Assembly (NCBI GenBank): GCA_006538405.1
Contig: BJKQ01000001.1
Coordinates: forward strand, 3,968,001-4,032,000
DNA from: Hansfordia pulvinata
Lineage: Eukaryota > Ascomycota > Sordariomycetes > Xylariales
Reading direction: 5' to 3'
Length of the DNA stretch: 64,000 nucleotides
Shown: positions 35,988 to 48,161 of the stretch, in pieces
Numbering within the stretch: the first letter of the stretch is position 1
How the letters are laid out: every line of letters begins with the position of its first letter
Program-made: the position numbers and the translations under genes
The notes under the pieces: generated by a model
Seen by the model: the letters and a program-made list of their open reading frames with translations, nothing else
What the model was told of the DNA's origin: nothing
Database searches by the model: none

Positions 35988-38217
35988 ATGTCCTTCTCTT
36001 TCGGCCAGGCCTCCTCGGCCCAGTCCAACAATGCCGCCCCCGCCACATCTGCCCCTGCCTCCGGTGGCCTATTCGGCAACGCCTCTTCAACGCCGGCGTC
36101 CGGCGGTCTCTTTGGCGGCCAGTCCAGCAGCACCCAGAATTCCTTCTCTTTCGGCAACGCTGCAGCCAAACCCACATCTACACCCGCTGCCCCCTCCGGC
36201 GGCGGTTTGTTTGGAAACACCTCGTCTACACCTGCAGCCTCTTCGGGAGGTCTATTCGGAAGTAAGCCTGCCGAACAATCCAAAGGTCTCTTCGGCGCCG
36301 CCTCCACTGCCTCGCCTGCGTCAACCCCCGCTGCCACCGCTGGCGCCTCAGGCAATCTTTTCGGTGGTGGCACTTCTTCACCGGCTCCGGCATCCAACCT
36401 TTTCGGCGGCGCCAGCAAACCGGCCACTGGTGGGCTGTTTGGAGGCGCGTCTAATACGCCCCCGGCCACAACTGCTGCCGCTTCTTCGGCGCCCGCTGCG
36501 TCGAGCGCTCTCGGCGGCATGTTCGGCCAGCAACAAAAAGACAACGCGGCGGCCTCGCCAGCGGCCTCAGCTTCCCAGCCCGCCTCTTCTGGTGGGCTCT
36601 TTGGCGGTGCCGCGGCCGCTCCGGCCACCACCCCGGCAAAGCCTGCCTTTGGCGGTCTAGGCGCCTCGACAACTCCGGCTGGTGCCCCTGCGGCTGCCAG
36701 CCTCTTCGGTGGTGCGAAGCCTGCCGAACAGAGCAAACCGAGCCCTTTCGGCGGCCTCGGCGGCGCTTCGCAGCCAGCTTCTTCCGCCCCGGCCACCAGC
36801 TCGCTCCTGTCTGGCGGCAGCACCCAGCCCGCTTCAGGCCTGTTTGGTGGTGCCAAACCTTCCGACAACGCCTCCAGCTCTGCCGGGTCCCTGTTCGGGG
36901 CCAAGCCAGCCACCACCCAGAGCCCTGCACCTCCTGCCGCCGCCTCGGCTGCCCCGTCTTCACTCTTCGGTGCTAAGCCGGCCGAGTCATCGGCTGCTAA
37001 GCCTGCTGCCTCTCTCTTTGGAGGTGCGGCTTCTTCAACGCCTGCCCCGGCCGCCGGTGCTTCAGGCGCCTCTTCGCTGTTTGGCGGCCAGGCAAAGACT
37101 TCTTCCGATGCTACTCCCAGTACAGCAGCCCCTTCGGCTCTGGGCGGAGCCACCGCCGCCTCCTCGGCAGCCCCTGCCAGTACGGCGGCCGCTGCGCCGG
37201 CTTCGGCAGCTTCCCTGTTTGGCGCCAAACCCGCCACCAGCACAACCACCGCTGAGGCGGCCAAGCCTGCCGGGGGTCTTTTCGGCGGTGCCGCGTCAAC
37301 GGCAACCTCGGCCGCAGGAACAAGCTCCGCTGCGGATACTTCCAAGGCTGCCACCACCGCCGCTGCAGCACCTTCCACCGCTGCGTCTACGCTGGGCAAG
37401 CCTGCGACCCCCGCAGCTACGGCCTCGACTACTCAGAATGCCCCCAACCTGGGTGCGTCCACGACTGGTCCAACGTCGTCTCTTGCCCGTCTCAAGAACA
37501 AGACAATGGACGAGATCATCACAAGATGGGCCACCGACCTCACCAAATACCAGAAGGAGTTCAAGAGCCAGGCGGACCAGGTCGCTTCTTGGGACCGACT
37601 TCTTGTTGAGAATGGCGAGAAGATTCAGAAGCTCTATTTGAACACCTTCGAGGCCGACAAAGCCAGCCGCGAGGTGGAGCGGCATCTCGTTACGGTCGAG
37701 AGCCAGCAAGAAGAGCTCGAGTCGTGGCTCGACAAGTACGAAGGCGAGGTTGACGCGCTCTTCTCCAAGCAGGTTGGCCACGGCGAGCAATTGACTGGTC
37801 CCGACCAGGAGCGCGAACAGACGTACAAGACCGCCGAGAAGGTCACTGAGCGCCTAGACGAGATGGGTCGCGATCTGACCAAGATGATCAAAGAGATCAA
37901 CGACATTTCCGGCACCCTGAGCAAGGGCAACAAGCCTGACGACCCGGTGAGTTTACCCCCTCCCCTCCCTAACATGATATATTCCCCTTTCACATAGCGA
38001 GCTCTTGCTGATCTCTTCCTTTTTCCAGCTGAGCCAAATCGTTCGTGTCCTGAACGGCCACCTCACTCAGCTTCAGTGGATCGACACCAACGCGGCCGCG
38101 CTGCAGGCCAAGGTGACGGCTGCCCAGAAGGCGGGAAACGCTATTGGGAACCAGTACGGTGGCCCGGAGCAGGACGCTGCCGAGAGCTTCTACCGTTCTT
38201 ACATGTCTAGGAGATAA
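35988..38217 (+). CDS. NSP1: FG nucleoporin NSP1 (Nup62 orthologue)
   Basis: Central-channel nucleoporin. Two exons, 35988-37946 and 38029-38217, with an 82-bp intron; 715 residues. It opens MSFSFGQASSAQSNN. Residues ~1-480 are Ala/Ser/Thr/Pro-rich with many GLFG, SLFG and FG repeats spaced 15-30 residues apart, forming the disordered barrier that binds importins. After a spacer, residues ~495-700 form the Nsp1/Nup62 coiled-coil domain: TMDEIITRWATDLTKYQKEF, DRLLVENGEKIQKLY, QQEELESWLDKYE, then across the intron LSQIVRVLNGHLTQLQWID. That part binds Nup57/Nup49 and Nic96. The FxFG units seen in yeast Nsp1 are largely replaced here by GLFG/SLFG. The antisense strand has a long frame only because of the repetitive GC-rich codons. 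Confidence 0.93.
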
Positions 38218-39134
38218 ATGTGAGGCCCCATGCTGGCCTTGTCTGTAATTGCGTAAAAGGAGCAGGGACTGCGGGATTGGATTGGCAAAATCGTTGTAGC
38301 AAACCAGCCGGGGTCCTTGGAAAGACCAAAGAGCGTCGAGTGAACGTCTGGTCGGCGTTTGCCTGTCCCAAGGTCAAACGCTTGCCCTTGATGTTTATCG
38401 ATTCTGCTGTTCTTCAGAAATGCCCCAGACTGAGGCTGGAAATAAACAGGCTTCTGACACCACAGCGCTCTTGCGAACACTGCTTCGAATTGTACGGGCA
38501 GATATGGGATCGCTCTGAAGCGCGCTGCCACTCGACTTCGTTCATATGTTTCCATCTGTGCATGTGTAAATTTTCAAGGCTTGTGTACATGGCTTGTTGA
38601 GCAGTACTGGCAGGGCCCGGTGAGCCAGTCAACATAGACGCATCAAGGGACACAAAATGTTGAAACATGACTAATTTTTCATTTTGGATTTACATGTACA
38701 GTACTACAGTAGAAACACGGGCAGGTCGGCCCATTATTCAGATGAGACATGTTGGAAGCATGACTTGAGAGGAGAGAAAGTCATTTGCCGATAAGGACAG
38801 TGAACAGCTATACCTCCAGGCCGTCCCCATTGAACCAACCGAGAAACGACCTCGATCGTCGGAAACTTGGGAGGTGTGCCAGCACTGATGCCCTAACGTA
38901 GGTCGTGAGATGTTCAAGTAAAGCTGGCAGCTGTGGCATGGCCCGACGTCATGGGCGTTTCGTTGGTTACTCGCAAGTATTATTTCTGAGTTTTGCGAAC
39001 CACCAATCAGTTGGGTGAGAGTGAAGTTCCCCATTGGTGCAAAAGGGCGGGTTGTTGGTTATACAGGCGCACTCGGGACTTATGGGCTTTTGGTGCGCCA
39101 TGAGAGACGAGGGTAGGTGAACCGCGTTCTCGGC
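38218..39134. other. Convergent intergenic region
   Basis: 3' UTRs of NSP1 and IF1. TACATGTA occurs at 38691-38698. No gene is seen. Confidence 0.5.
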
Positions 39135-39630
39135 TTAGTTCTTCTCGCCGCCTTGCGAGCGGGTGAGCTCATCGCTACAATGGTGTCAGTCAACGCCCAC
39201 TTGGTAGTTTTTGCTGGTCTTTGATCTCTGGCCCTTGTGCGGGTAGGAAGGGACGAAGCTGGAGGGGCTTTGAATCTTACATGTGGTCGGACAGCTTCTG
39301 AAGGTGCTTCTGCTGCTCGTTCAGCTTCTTCTTCAGCTCGTGGAGCTTCTTGGTCTCGCGGTCGCGGATGGCGTAGTCCTCCTGGGCCTTCTCACGCTTC
39401 TGGAAGGCATCGCTGCGGTTGGTGTAGGTCAGCATGCGCTGCGGTTGGTGATGGGCCTGTGGGCGGTGAGGTACTCACTCGACGCCCGTCTTGGAGGGCG
39501 CGCCGACGTCACCCTCGGCCATGGCGCGGTAGGTGGTGCTGAAGGCGCGGCGAGAGGTCTGTTGCAGGGCGAGGCCGCGGATGGTGGCGGGGCCAGCGGC
39601 AGTGGTCTTGACAAAGGTTTGGCGGTACAT
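39135..39630 (-). CDS. INH1: Mitochondrial F1F0-ATPase inhibitor IF1
   Basis: Small matrix protein that blocks ATP hydrolysis by F1 when the membrane potential falls. Three minus-strand exons: 39479-39630, 39281-39412, 39135-39174; introns of 66 and 106 bp; 107 residues. The N-terminal ~36 residues (MYRQTFVKTTAAGPATIRG, ending in RRAFSTTYRA) are a mitochondrial presequence with a typical Arg-Arg-Ala-Phe-Ser cleavage region. The inhibitory segment follows (DDAFQKREKAQEDYAIRDRE). A Lys/Leu/Gln coiled coil (KLHELKKKLNEQQKHLQKL) is the dimerisation/antiparallel region. The last exon supplies only DELTRSQGGEKN. All three junctions restore the continuous helix. Confidence 0.93.
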
Positions 39631-40464
39631 GGTGGTGTAGGGTGGGAAGGGCAGGCAGGATCTATCAAGAAGGGGGGCAGGTCGAGGTCAGCAGGCAGTC
39701 TTATCGATCGAATGATGTGCCGAGGGGGGAGAGGGGGTGAGGACAAGGCGGCATGTGAGGGCGAGGCCGTGTCATATGTCATGAGATCGGCGCAAGCTAC
39801 TTCACTCGCCGCGTAGGGGCCGAGGCGCGCGATCAAAGAGGCAGCGTACGACCGCGACAAATGCCGACCTTAGGTGCACGAATGCTTGGGATCTGGGCCA
39901 CTGTACTGACCTTGAATGATTGTTGTGGTGTCGTCGGGTCGGAATCGGTCGGTTATGTTGAGCTTCAAAGTGGACGGAACGAACTGTGACAAGGCGATTA
40001 CCTACATGTAGTAGAGGTGGTGAAAAGCAGGCTTGGGATGGGCGGACAGATTCGGTTGCGTCAGTCGGCTGTTCGACGAATCCGGATCCGGGTGGGTCTA
40101 CAGAGAGCCGTACGACGGCCCAGCACGCCCAGGTGTCGTAAACAAGATCACAGCTACGAGGCCATGCGAGGGTAGCGCTGGTCCTCGTAGCGGAGGAGCA
40201 ACAGGAGTACCTAAGATAGGTACTTAGATATTCGTACCCATGGATTTTGGTATCCAGATACCTACATGTACCTGGTAGCGAAGTGGTTGGGGGTACAGGT
40301 ATCTCTCTGGAGGTACATGCGCCTTGGCCAACGCGCATCTATCCGCCTGGCAGACCATGGATCGATTGGAGCGCCTGACATTGCCACGACCTCCACTGTC
40401 CGGCAGCTGGAAGCTTCCACAGCTCGACCAACCTGGGAGCCGTTCAGATAGGTATCAGGGCACC

Positions 40465-40480
40465 TACCTACATGTAGGTA
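40465..40480. repeat. Perfect 16-bp palindrome TACCTACATGTAGGTA
   Basis: The sequence equals its own reverse complement. It is the longest of the ACATGT-centred palindromes in this region; neighbours occur at 40002-40011 and around 40262-40271. Confidence 0.85.
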
Positions 40481-41194
40481 CATTTCCGAGGGTCGCTCTT
40501 CATGTACCTAAGTAACAGTGGGTACCGGACTGCGAATGCAGGGGCGACAGGTTGAGAGCTGGAAGAACTCGCGAGTACTTCACGCCCGCCGGTGCCTCTC
40601 CTCGCTTCATGTTGGTACCTTAGGTACATGATCGTGGGTGATGACGCGCTTGGCGGGGCCCTTGGGCAATGCTGGCGGGTCGGACCCCTTCAAAGATTCA
40701 CCCACGTCATGCCTCGTCGGCTCCTGCCAGGTATCTACCGTACATTGACAGAAGTACTCGAGGCCCTGTAGCCTCCAGTCCAACAGCTGTCCGCCACCCC
40801 AATAATAAGACAGAGAGCTTCCCGTCATGTTGGACGAGAGTGTCCAGGTGCCTACGGTACCTATTGTGAGGTCGATGCCCAGTCCTGCGAACCGCGGGTT
40901 CCTAGCCGCCACATGACGAAATCCCACATTTTCTATACAGCATTCATTTGACCCAGGGACCTACTTGCATTGGTTCGATTTTATCCTGAAGAGGCGCTCT
41001 CAAGCTTCTTCTGCCATCTGTGCTGAGCTCAGCCCGTCACCGCGGGCTGGTTCACCCCTGAGTGCCCCAAGCCAACGCCCAGACTCGTAGCTGTGCCGGA
41101 AACAAGACCCAACCACAAGATGAGGGATGAAGAAAACCAGACATCCGCATCGTCAGAGCCTCAACGGATCGCACATAACAGTGTTTGAGTGTCA

Positions 41195-41219
41195 TACTCC
41201 GTACTTCTTGTACGGAGTA
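41195..41219. repeat. Inverted repeat, 10-bp arms of TACTCCGTAC
   Basis: Arms 41195-41204 (TACTCCGTAC) and 41210-41219 (GTACGGAGTA) surround a five-base loop. The 9-mer TACTCCGTA recurs at 34675-34683 and 62258-62266. Confidence 0.85.
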
Positions 41220-42941
41220 CAGGTGTCTGCTCGCTCTCCTGCGAGCGACCCCCCACCCTGGCGTGCCTGGGCACCCACTCCCCTATCCGTCGCCGTGATC
41301 GACCGACGCCGATCAATCAGGCGATCCTGCCATAAGACGCTACTGTCAGTACTCGTAGGCGCTGCCTCCCTGCCTGTCTCTCAGGGGCCCCTGTTCGACC
41401 GCTTCGAATGTCCTCTACGGGAGTTCACAGATCAAGGGATTGCTACCTGTACTTACGAGCACAGCAAGTCGTTCTTTCGACGTGTGTCCGCTGTAAAGAG
41501 CTGATCAGAGAGCACTCACCATCGTTCCCAAGAGGTGTCGCAGGCGCGCTGTTACAGCAAGACTCTGCTGAGGCGGTGTTTGTGGATAGAAAGAGCAATA
41601 CGGCTACTCTGCCGCGTCGTACACATGGACCCAGGCCTCCTATCTCTCAGCGGCACTCGCATTATGCGCCGTCTTGATTGGCTTGACGGGGAAAGCATCC
41701 TTGGAGCCTTGGACTCGGTCCCTACCCCTAGTTATGGCGGAGATGCGTGAAGGGGCACCATCCCAGGAGACAAGGCAGTCAAGTTTGGTCGATGAGTGCT
41801 CGTATGCGGCGGACAGCTACGTGGCGCGGATGACGGACACAAGCCAGTCACGGCCGGCCCCTCCTAAGCAAGCGGGGAAGAGTAGAGAGAGAGCGCCGCA
41901 TGACCCTGACTCGACTAACACCGACTCTAACTCGCCGCAGCTCACGATGCAGCAAACCTTGTGTCTGGGCAGGTCTGGGGCCAGTGAATACACCTCCAGG
42001 CCTGGAGAGATCTCTCTCTCTCTACTACGAGCTGGAGTCAGCCTGTGTTCACGAGTATATTCAACGGCGTGTGGCGATGGGAGCCGGGGCATCGGCGCCC
42101 ACGGATCCTTGCGTGACCTGAGCCCTGGGTGGTGAGAGGGGCTTTCGTCATGCGGCCCCCTCCCCACCCCTCCTCGCGACCAAGAATGCACAACTATTAG
42201 ATAAGCTCCCGGCTCAGTGTGGACTTGTCTAGGGACTGACCGGGCGAGCGAACGAGCGTGAGATGGCCGAACGGGGGGAATGCAGGGTGGGATTTGGCCG
42301 CCGTTCGCGCGATTATAGTTCACGATAGATAGCGACAGCGAGCTGCCGAACTCAAGATCCCACTCGCCGGGATCCACGACAGTGCTGAACCAGCTGTTTT
42401 ACGCAGAGTATTGAATGGGGAGGGGACGAGAGGCAATACGAGTACAGTGGGTTCCGGAGAGGGTTGTCGTTTTGTTGATCTATTTGCGTCTCTCCTTCAT
42501 CCTCGCTGCCAAAGCAGCAGACTGGATATTGGGCTGAGGTGCCGTCGCTTCAGCTGCTCCCGCTGCTGTCGCCACGGCAGTGTGGCGACGCAGCCCGGGC
42601 TCGCGTTGCACCGCCGCACAGCAGTGAAATTAATGTGCATCTTCTGGTGGCTTCTTTGAAATCTCGTCGGGGGCGATCATCGCCAGTCTAGCCGGCTCGG
42701 GCCAATAGTGACGCTCGCCCGCCATCGGGCCAAGTCATGCAAGCAGGGCGTCAAGGCCACCATGGTGGATGCGAGGGACCTGCCATGCCCCGACCGAGCT
42801 GAGCGGACGACGACCTTTTACTTACGAATACCTATCCGTACATGTACCTAAGGTGCTCTATCTAAGGCACATATCTCATAGGTTACCTTACCTGGGCCAC
42901 ATCTATGTACCTCTCGAGTAATCGCCTACAAGTCTACTTAC

Positions 42942-42973
42942 ATGTAGTCCATGGGTTAAGGCATGGACTACAT
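42942..42973. repeat. Inverted repeat, 12-bp arms (ATGTAGTCCATG)
   Basis: Arms 42942-42953 and 42962-42973 are perfect reverse complements around an eight-base loop, capable of forming a hairpin or cruciform. Confidence 0.85.
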
Positions 42974-44399
42974 ACGAGTACACGAGATCCATACAGCCAC
43001 CTTTTCACCCGCCGTTGTCCCTCCCCCCGCCTGGAGTCGAGATTAGATGGATTTCCCCTCGCCCAGCCCAACAGGCTCCCTGATGCGAAGCCCCTATCCG
43101 ATCTCTACCGCCCCCTCGAGCGCATGGCGAGCACGCGTACCTCGCCACTATCCGGGGTTGTCGAGGGGTCTCCAGCCAGGGTCCGACCCAGGACACCCCA
43201 CAGCCATCGATACCCCAGGGGCCGAGTCCATCATATCGGCCGCTACGAGTGTATGGCCTGACACACTCTGGGACTGAATATCACTGCCTAACTGCCTACT
43301 TCTCCTGGAGATAACTTCACCTTGTTTGCCGAAGAAATACGCGGCGCGTACGTACTGCTTGAGGGCGACCTGTGCCCTAGGCAGGGTGAGCGCGGCTTCA
43401 TGTCACCCAGCCGTACGGGCTCAGGGTTGATTGGCACTTGGCGGGTGGGAGCCGCCCCCCTTGTGCTTGTGGCTTCCACGAATCTATAGTGAGGTTAAAA
43501 GCACCATTCTCTCTGCAGCGACCAAGGAACCGCAATGAGAATCATCCAAAGAGAAGTGATCCAACTTGGTCCGAAAAGCTGTTGCGTGAGCCCCGCGCTG
43601 CATGCTCCGTACGAGGGTCCCATCCATGGGAAAAAGAGCGTTGAGGGGGGCTCGAGAGAAGGAACCTACATACTCGTACATACACATACATGTACTGAGG
43701 CACCTTTTTGATGTACTCATTTACTCTGGCCTACATGTACCAAGAGGCCGCTACTTCCGACAGGCGCATGCGACTCACTCTAGTCGGGGTACCTGTCTGT
43801 CTGGTGTCTGTGGTATCGTTTGGAACCAATCGAACCGAAGTTCATGTTGAGTGATGTGCTTGTAGCGGGGGGAGGAAGAACCCAAAGCGTGCAGCCTGCA
43901 TCATCATTGGCTGCCCGCTCCAGCTTCTGCGACGAGTCCGGGTGGTGCCCTCATCCAGGAGGACAGCTGGAGGTACATGGCAGTACCTGGCCTTGCTGGA
44001 GCGCTGCACCCTGCCTTCGACGGTGCGCATCAAGTGGGCATTGTATGGGACCCCTTCCATCCAACCTGAAGGCTCGAGGCTCCCACCGCTGCCCACCCAC
44101 CAGATCCAGCCCGCCACTGCCCACCTCGTCGTGGCTGGAGGTGGACGTCCTGCTGCTACTGCCTGCCCGCCGCCGCCGACTGCTGCTGCCGCTGCTCTTT
44201 TGCCGTTGCTGTTGTCGTCCGCGACCGTGCCCCCCCCCCCCCGCGCCGCTGCCGTCTCCGCCGCCGCAGCGCTGCCTGACTACTCCTACCACAACCACCT
44301 CCTCCACCATTCTCGATCACATCCACATCTACAACCACCACCACAACCTTCCATTGCATTCGCAATCGTCCTCACCCACACCATCACCCCTTCTTAGAG

Positions 44400-44716
44400 G
44401 TACGTATAATTGCTGTCCGACTGGTTATCTCTCGACTTGGTCGCCTCTTTGCGTCCCCTTCGCCCGTTGCCACCTTTGTCGCCTGGCCTCAACTCATTTT
44501 GTTCCCCCTCCCTCCCTACCCCCTTTGCCTGCTGCTGCTGGTCCGACGCACGCCTCCATTTCCCACGCCAGCCCGTCTCCATCTCGGCATCCGCGCTCGT
44601 GGCTCTATCTTGCGCCCGTCGCATCATTACTGTCCGCCACGCTGCCCTCTTCGGCTCCAAATTAGCCTGGACGCCGAGCATGGCTGTGGAGTTGCGGGGA
44701 TCACCAGGAACCGGCA

Positions 44717-44753
<37 letters not shown>

Positions 44754-45861
44754 TCGTCATCGTCGACGCCTCCTCGTCGCCGCAGATATTTCGTCACCAG
44801 AGAAGCACCAGCGGATGTCATTGCAGGCAAGCTCTGGTTATACCCCATCATTCGTCGGCGCCCGCCCCTACCACGATCATTCCATGGACCGACCAGACAC
44901 CCAGTCGATGCGAATAGAGCGGCTGGTTCCTGTTGCTGGTACCAATGCATCTCAGGACAGCAAGCAGGTCGAGACAAGCGGATGCTCGTTGCAAACACGC
45001 GTCATTTGATCCTCGCTGGCCGGTAGGCGCAAACCCCGCCACACGCCACACTGCTCGCAGCCCCGGGCCCAGTGCGTCCGTAGTACGGAGCAGCAAGGAC
45101 CGAGCCCCCCAACGCACCACGCTATGCCACACCACGGCGCAACACTGCCCTTGCGCGCGGGGTCTCGCTGCTGTTCCGCGACTGTACCCTCACTCCCTTT
45201 GGCGGCCGCCACGCCTCTCGCTGCAGGCTTCTCAACCATCGCTGCATACCCACTGCCCGCTACACAATCTGTCGTCCCTTATCTGGCCATGCCTTCACTC
45301 CGCCCCCCTCGCATCGCTGCACTTGGGTTCTCTCCAACTACCCTACATTTTGCCGTATCACAAGCCCTACTCCTTGTGCGTCTGCGGCCCCCGTCCAACT
45401 TGATCTCCATATCGGCTTCGCCTTTCAGTTGCTTTCACACTGTCTCCGCAACCGATCTGGTTTCTCGCGGAGGGTTAAAAAGAAGCAGTCTTTTTTTTCC
45501 CCCTGGTCGGGCTGCTCTAATCGCTGGCGCACTCATCGGTGCGGGTTGCGGCCTCACTGTCTCTGCTCCTAGCCTTTGGGTCTCCTCTTGACATCATTGC
45601 TTTGTAAAACAACACGCGCCATCAGCAGTCGGGTTCCGCCCCTCAGGTCCCCGGCCTTGGACATTCCTTTCCACTGCAACCATCAAACCCCACCTGTCCC
45701 TGTCCCTGTCCCAGAATCCTGCCTACCTGGTTCCGTCGCCCGATTCCGTCCCTCTGAATTCGAGTATGGGGATAAAACCCCTGCACTACCTGAATTCCAC
45801 ACTACTCTTGCGACTGCCGCACCATCTTGCCGCTCTTTACTGACTCTTCTCTCCTTCGCAG
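44400..45861 (+). other. Possible 5'-UTR intron of the 14-3-3 gene
   Basis: A strong acceptor pattern precedes the start codon: TTTACTGAC branch point at about 45837-45845, a pyrimidine stretch and CAG ending at 45861, 32 bp before the ATG. A GTACGT donor at 44400-44405 follows a CT/CA-rich leader-like stretch and is the best partner I see. The acceptor is well supported; the donor is a guess. Confidence 0.4.
44717..44751 (+). repeat. (TCG)n trinucleotide repeat
   Basis: About eleven TCG units, followed by interrupted TCATCG units, in the probable leader intron of the 14-3-3 gene. Confidence 0.85.
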
Positions 45862-45893
45862 TCTGACATCTGTCAAGTATCAACACCGCCAAA

Positions 45894-46914
45894 ATGGGTC
45901 ACGAAGATTCCGTCTACCTCGCCAAGCTCGCTGAGCAGGCCGAGCGCTACGAGGGTATGTTAAACCCGCCCGTACGTGGGACAGTTCCGCCTATTAACGC
46001 TCGCTTCCCGCAGAGATGGTCGAGAACATGAAGGCTGTTGCCTCTGAGGACCGCGACCTGACTGTCGAGGAGCGCAACCTCCTTTCCGTCGCCTACAAGA
46101 ACGTCATCGGAGCCCGCCGTGCCTCGTGGAGAATCGTCACCTCCATCGAGCAGAAGGAAGAGTCCAAGGGCAACTCCCCCCAGGTCGGCCTGATCAAGGA
46201 GTACCGTCAGAAGATCGAGGCCGAGCTTGCTAAGATCTGCGACGACATCCTCGAGGTTCTTGACAAGCACCTGATTCCCTCCGCTAAGTCTGGCGAGTCC
46301 AAGGTCTTCTACCACAAGATGTATGCGTCCAATCCCCACATGATGCGTGCAGATAGATCTCTAACAGCCCAACAGGAAGGGTGACTACCACCGCTACCTC
46401 GCCGAGTTTGCCCTCGGCGACCGTCGCAAGGAGTCTGCCGACCTGTCCCTCGAGGCCTACAAGGCCGCTACCGAAGTCGCCCAGACCGAGCTGCCCCCAC
46501 GCACCCTATCCGCCTGGGTCTCGCCCTCAACTTCTCCGTCTTCTACTACGAGATCCTCAACGCTCCCGACCAGGCTTGCCACCTCGCCAAGCAGGCTTTC
46601 GACGAGGCTATCGCCGGTATGTCATATCTTGCGGAAGATACGAGTAGGATACTGATCCACATTGCAGAGCTTGACACCCTTAGCGAGGAGAGCTACAAGG
46701 ACTCTACCCTCATCATGCAGCTTCTCCGTGACAACCTGGTAAGTTTTCCGATGCGCGAGCCCGTACATGTGCATGCCAGCTAATCATGCCGCAGACCCTG
46801 TGGACTTCTTCCGAGGCCGAGGCGCCGGCTGAGGGTGGTCAGTCCACCTCTCAGGAGCCTGAGAAGGCTGCCGAGGCTCCCGCTACCACCGAGGAGCCCA
46901 AGGCTGCCGAGTAA
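45894..46914 (+). CDS. BMH1: 14-3-3 family protein, frame broken by one base
   Basis: Phosphoserine-binding dimeric adaptor of signalling, cytoplasmic and nuclear. Five exons: 45894-45954, 46014-46320, 46376-46616, 46668-46738, 46795-46914; introns of 51-59 bp. Signature segments include [20 protein letters not shown] (motif 1), [18 protein letters not shown], and at the 3' end [21 protein letters not shown] (motif 2) then LTLW. The variable tail is Glu/Ala/Pro-rich. The frame breaks at 46494-46498 (five C): AQTELPP should lead to [20 protein letters not shown], which is present in the next frame, so one base is missing. Restored length is 266 residues, normal for the family. The symbol follows the yeast homologue. 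Confidence 0.95.
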
Positions 46915-48161
46915 ACTGTGCCGGCTTTGTTACCACTTCGGGATATCTAGACGCAGTCGCGAAACCGGGGGAATCTGGTGTCTATGGAGTGCTTTGCTTG
47001 AGAAAGCTCGATTTGAGATTCTGCATGTTTTTTCCTCTGGCAATACACAGATAAAGACCAGGGTTAACAACCCTTTCCCTGCGGGGCATATTGTCTGAGG
47101 AATAGCTTTTGGTCGCATCGCCGCAGAATGCTTGCCTTTTAGACTCTAATGCAATCCGCCTGGACAAAAAATTCATTACTTTCTGCCAATATGGCTGTCC
47201 CCACACTCGGCCAATGCCACAAGACAGATTCCTGCTTTGGGTGAGCCGTCGTTGTTGTGCACAGTCCAAACGGCAGGGATAAGTCGCGAATGCGGAACTG
47301 GCAGCCACCTATGAGCTTTTACGGTGCCGGGCACGGGGGCCCCGATGTGAGGCACCCACCTCTTCCCGGGGACCAGCCAACCTCTCGACGTTCGCGGTTC
47401 CCCAGCACAACTAGGCTTGGGTGGGCATCACTCCTGGCGTTGGCCCCGCGTCTGCGTATCGTGCAGGCGAGGCCCGAGACAGCGGTGGTCTCTTGATTTG
47501 CAAAGGATGAAAACCGATACCGGCAGAGGTAGTTGTACCATCCAGCTATATAGACTAGTGGTTTCCTGATCAAGTGGCTCATCTTGCACGTATTCGAGCC
47601 GGGCTTACAGTGGCGAAGAAGCCGGCATTGGCAAGTCCGGGTGCTCTCAAAACAAGAACCCACGTGCCTGATGGCAACGCATCATTCAGCCTTAGACTCG
47701 GTCTGCGGACGGGTATGGTCGATTCACACAATATATTCAGATGTGATGTGATAACTGGACATGCTTGCCTCTCCATATGTTCGCCTGTGCTCCTGGCCGC
47801 CCTCAGTAGCCTCCCGTATATCCCACCCAAGACTCGCGACATCGCAAGGCCCTTCCAGTATGGACCCCCGGTCCATTGAGATTGGGACCCTCGCTCATCA
47901 CAGGCCAAGCTTATTCATCGCCTCCACAGCCATACGTCCCGTCTCCAGATGCGCCGAGAGTCGTCCCCGAATTACAAACAAGAAAACTACAACAATGGAA
48001 ATCAGCGAAGTGAATAAACCTGGGTTTCTTACTTCCGGACTGCCTCTGGCCCAGCTGATCGGTCAACAGGCCAATTTCGCAGACCCCTTCGTTCCACTCG
48101 GTACACGTCCAGCTGGGTTTGAGACTGACCTGTCCCAGTGAACCCCACGGGAGTGAAGGGG
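46915..48161. other. Convergent intergenic region
   Basis: This lies between the 3' ends of the 14-3-3 and DPH4 genes. It holds only short unsupported ORFs; no gene is seen. Confidence 0.5.

Larger units (their letters stand above)
39631..45893. other. 6.2-kb gene-poor region with palindromic motifs
   Basis: No frame here has recognisable protein content or splice structure. It holds many short palindromes (CTACATGTAG 40002-40011, TACCTACATGTAGGTA 40465-40480, GTACATGTAC 42838-42847), two inverted repeats (41195-41219, 42942-42973), a 13-C run (44230-44242) and a TCG trinucleotide repeat (~44717-44751). The right ~1.5 kb is probably the 5' leader and leader intron of the 14-3-3 gene. Confidence 0.5.

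Noticed and set aside
35912..37399. 495-codon open frame on the minus strand
   Set aside because: It is exactly antisense to the NSP1 repeat region; the Ala/Gly/Ser repeat codons avoid stops on the other strand. The plus-strand protein is unambiguous.
43820..44665. 281-codon plus-strand frame upstream of 14-3-3
   Set aside because: Pro/Ser/Leu/Pro low complexity from CT-rich leader DNA, crossing a C run and a candidate donor; no protein features.
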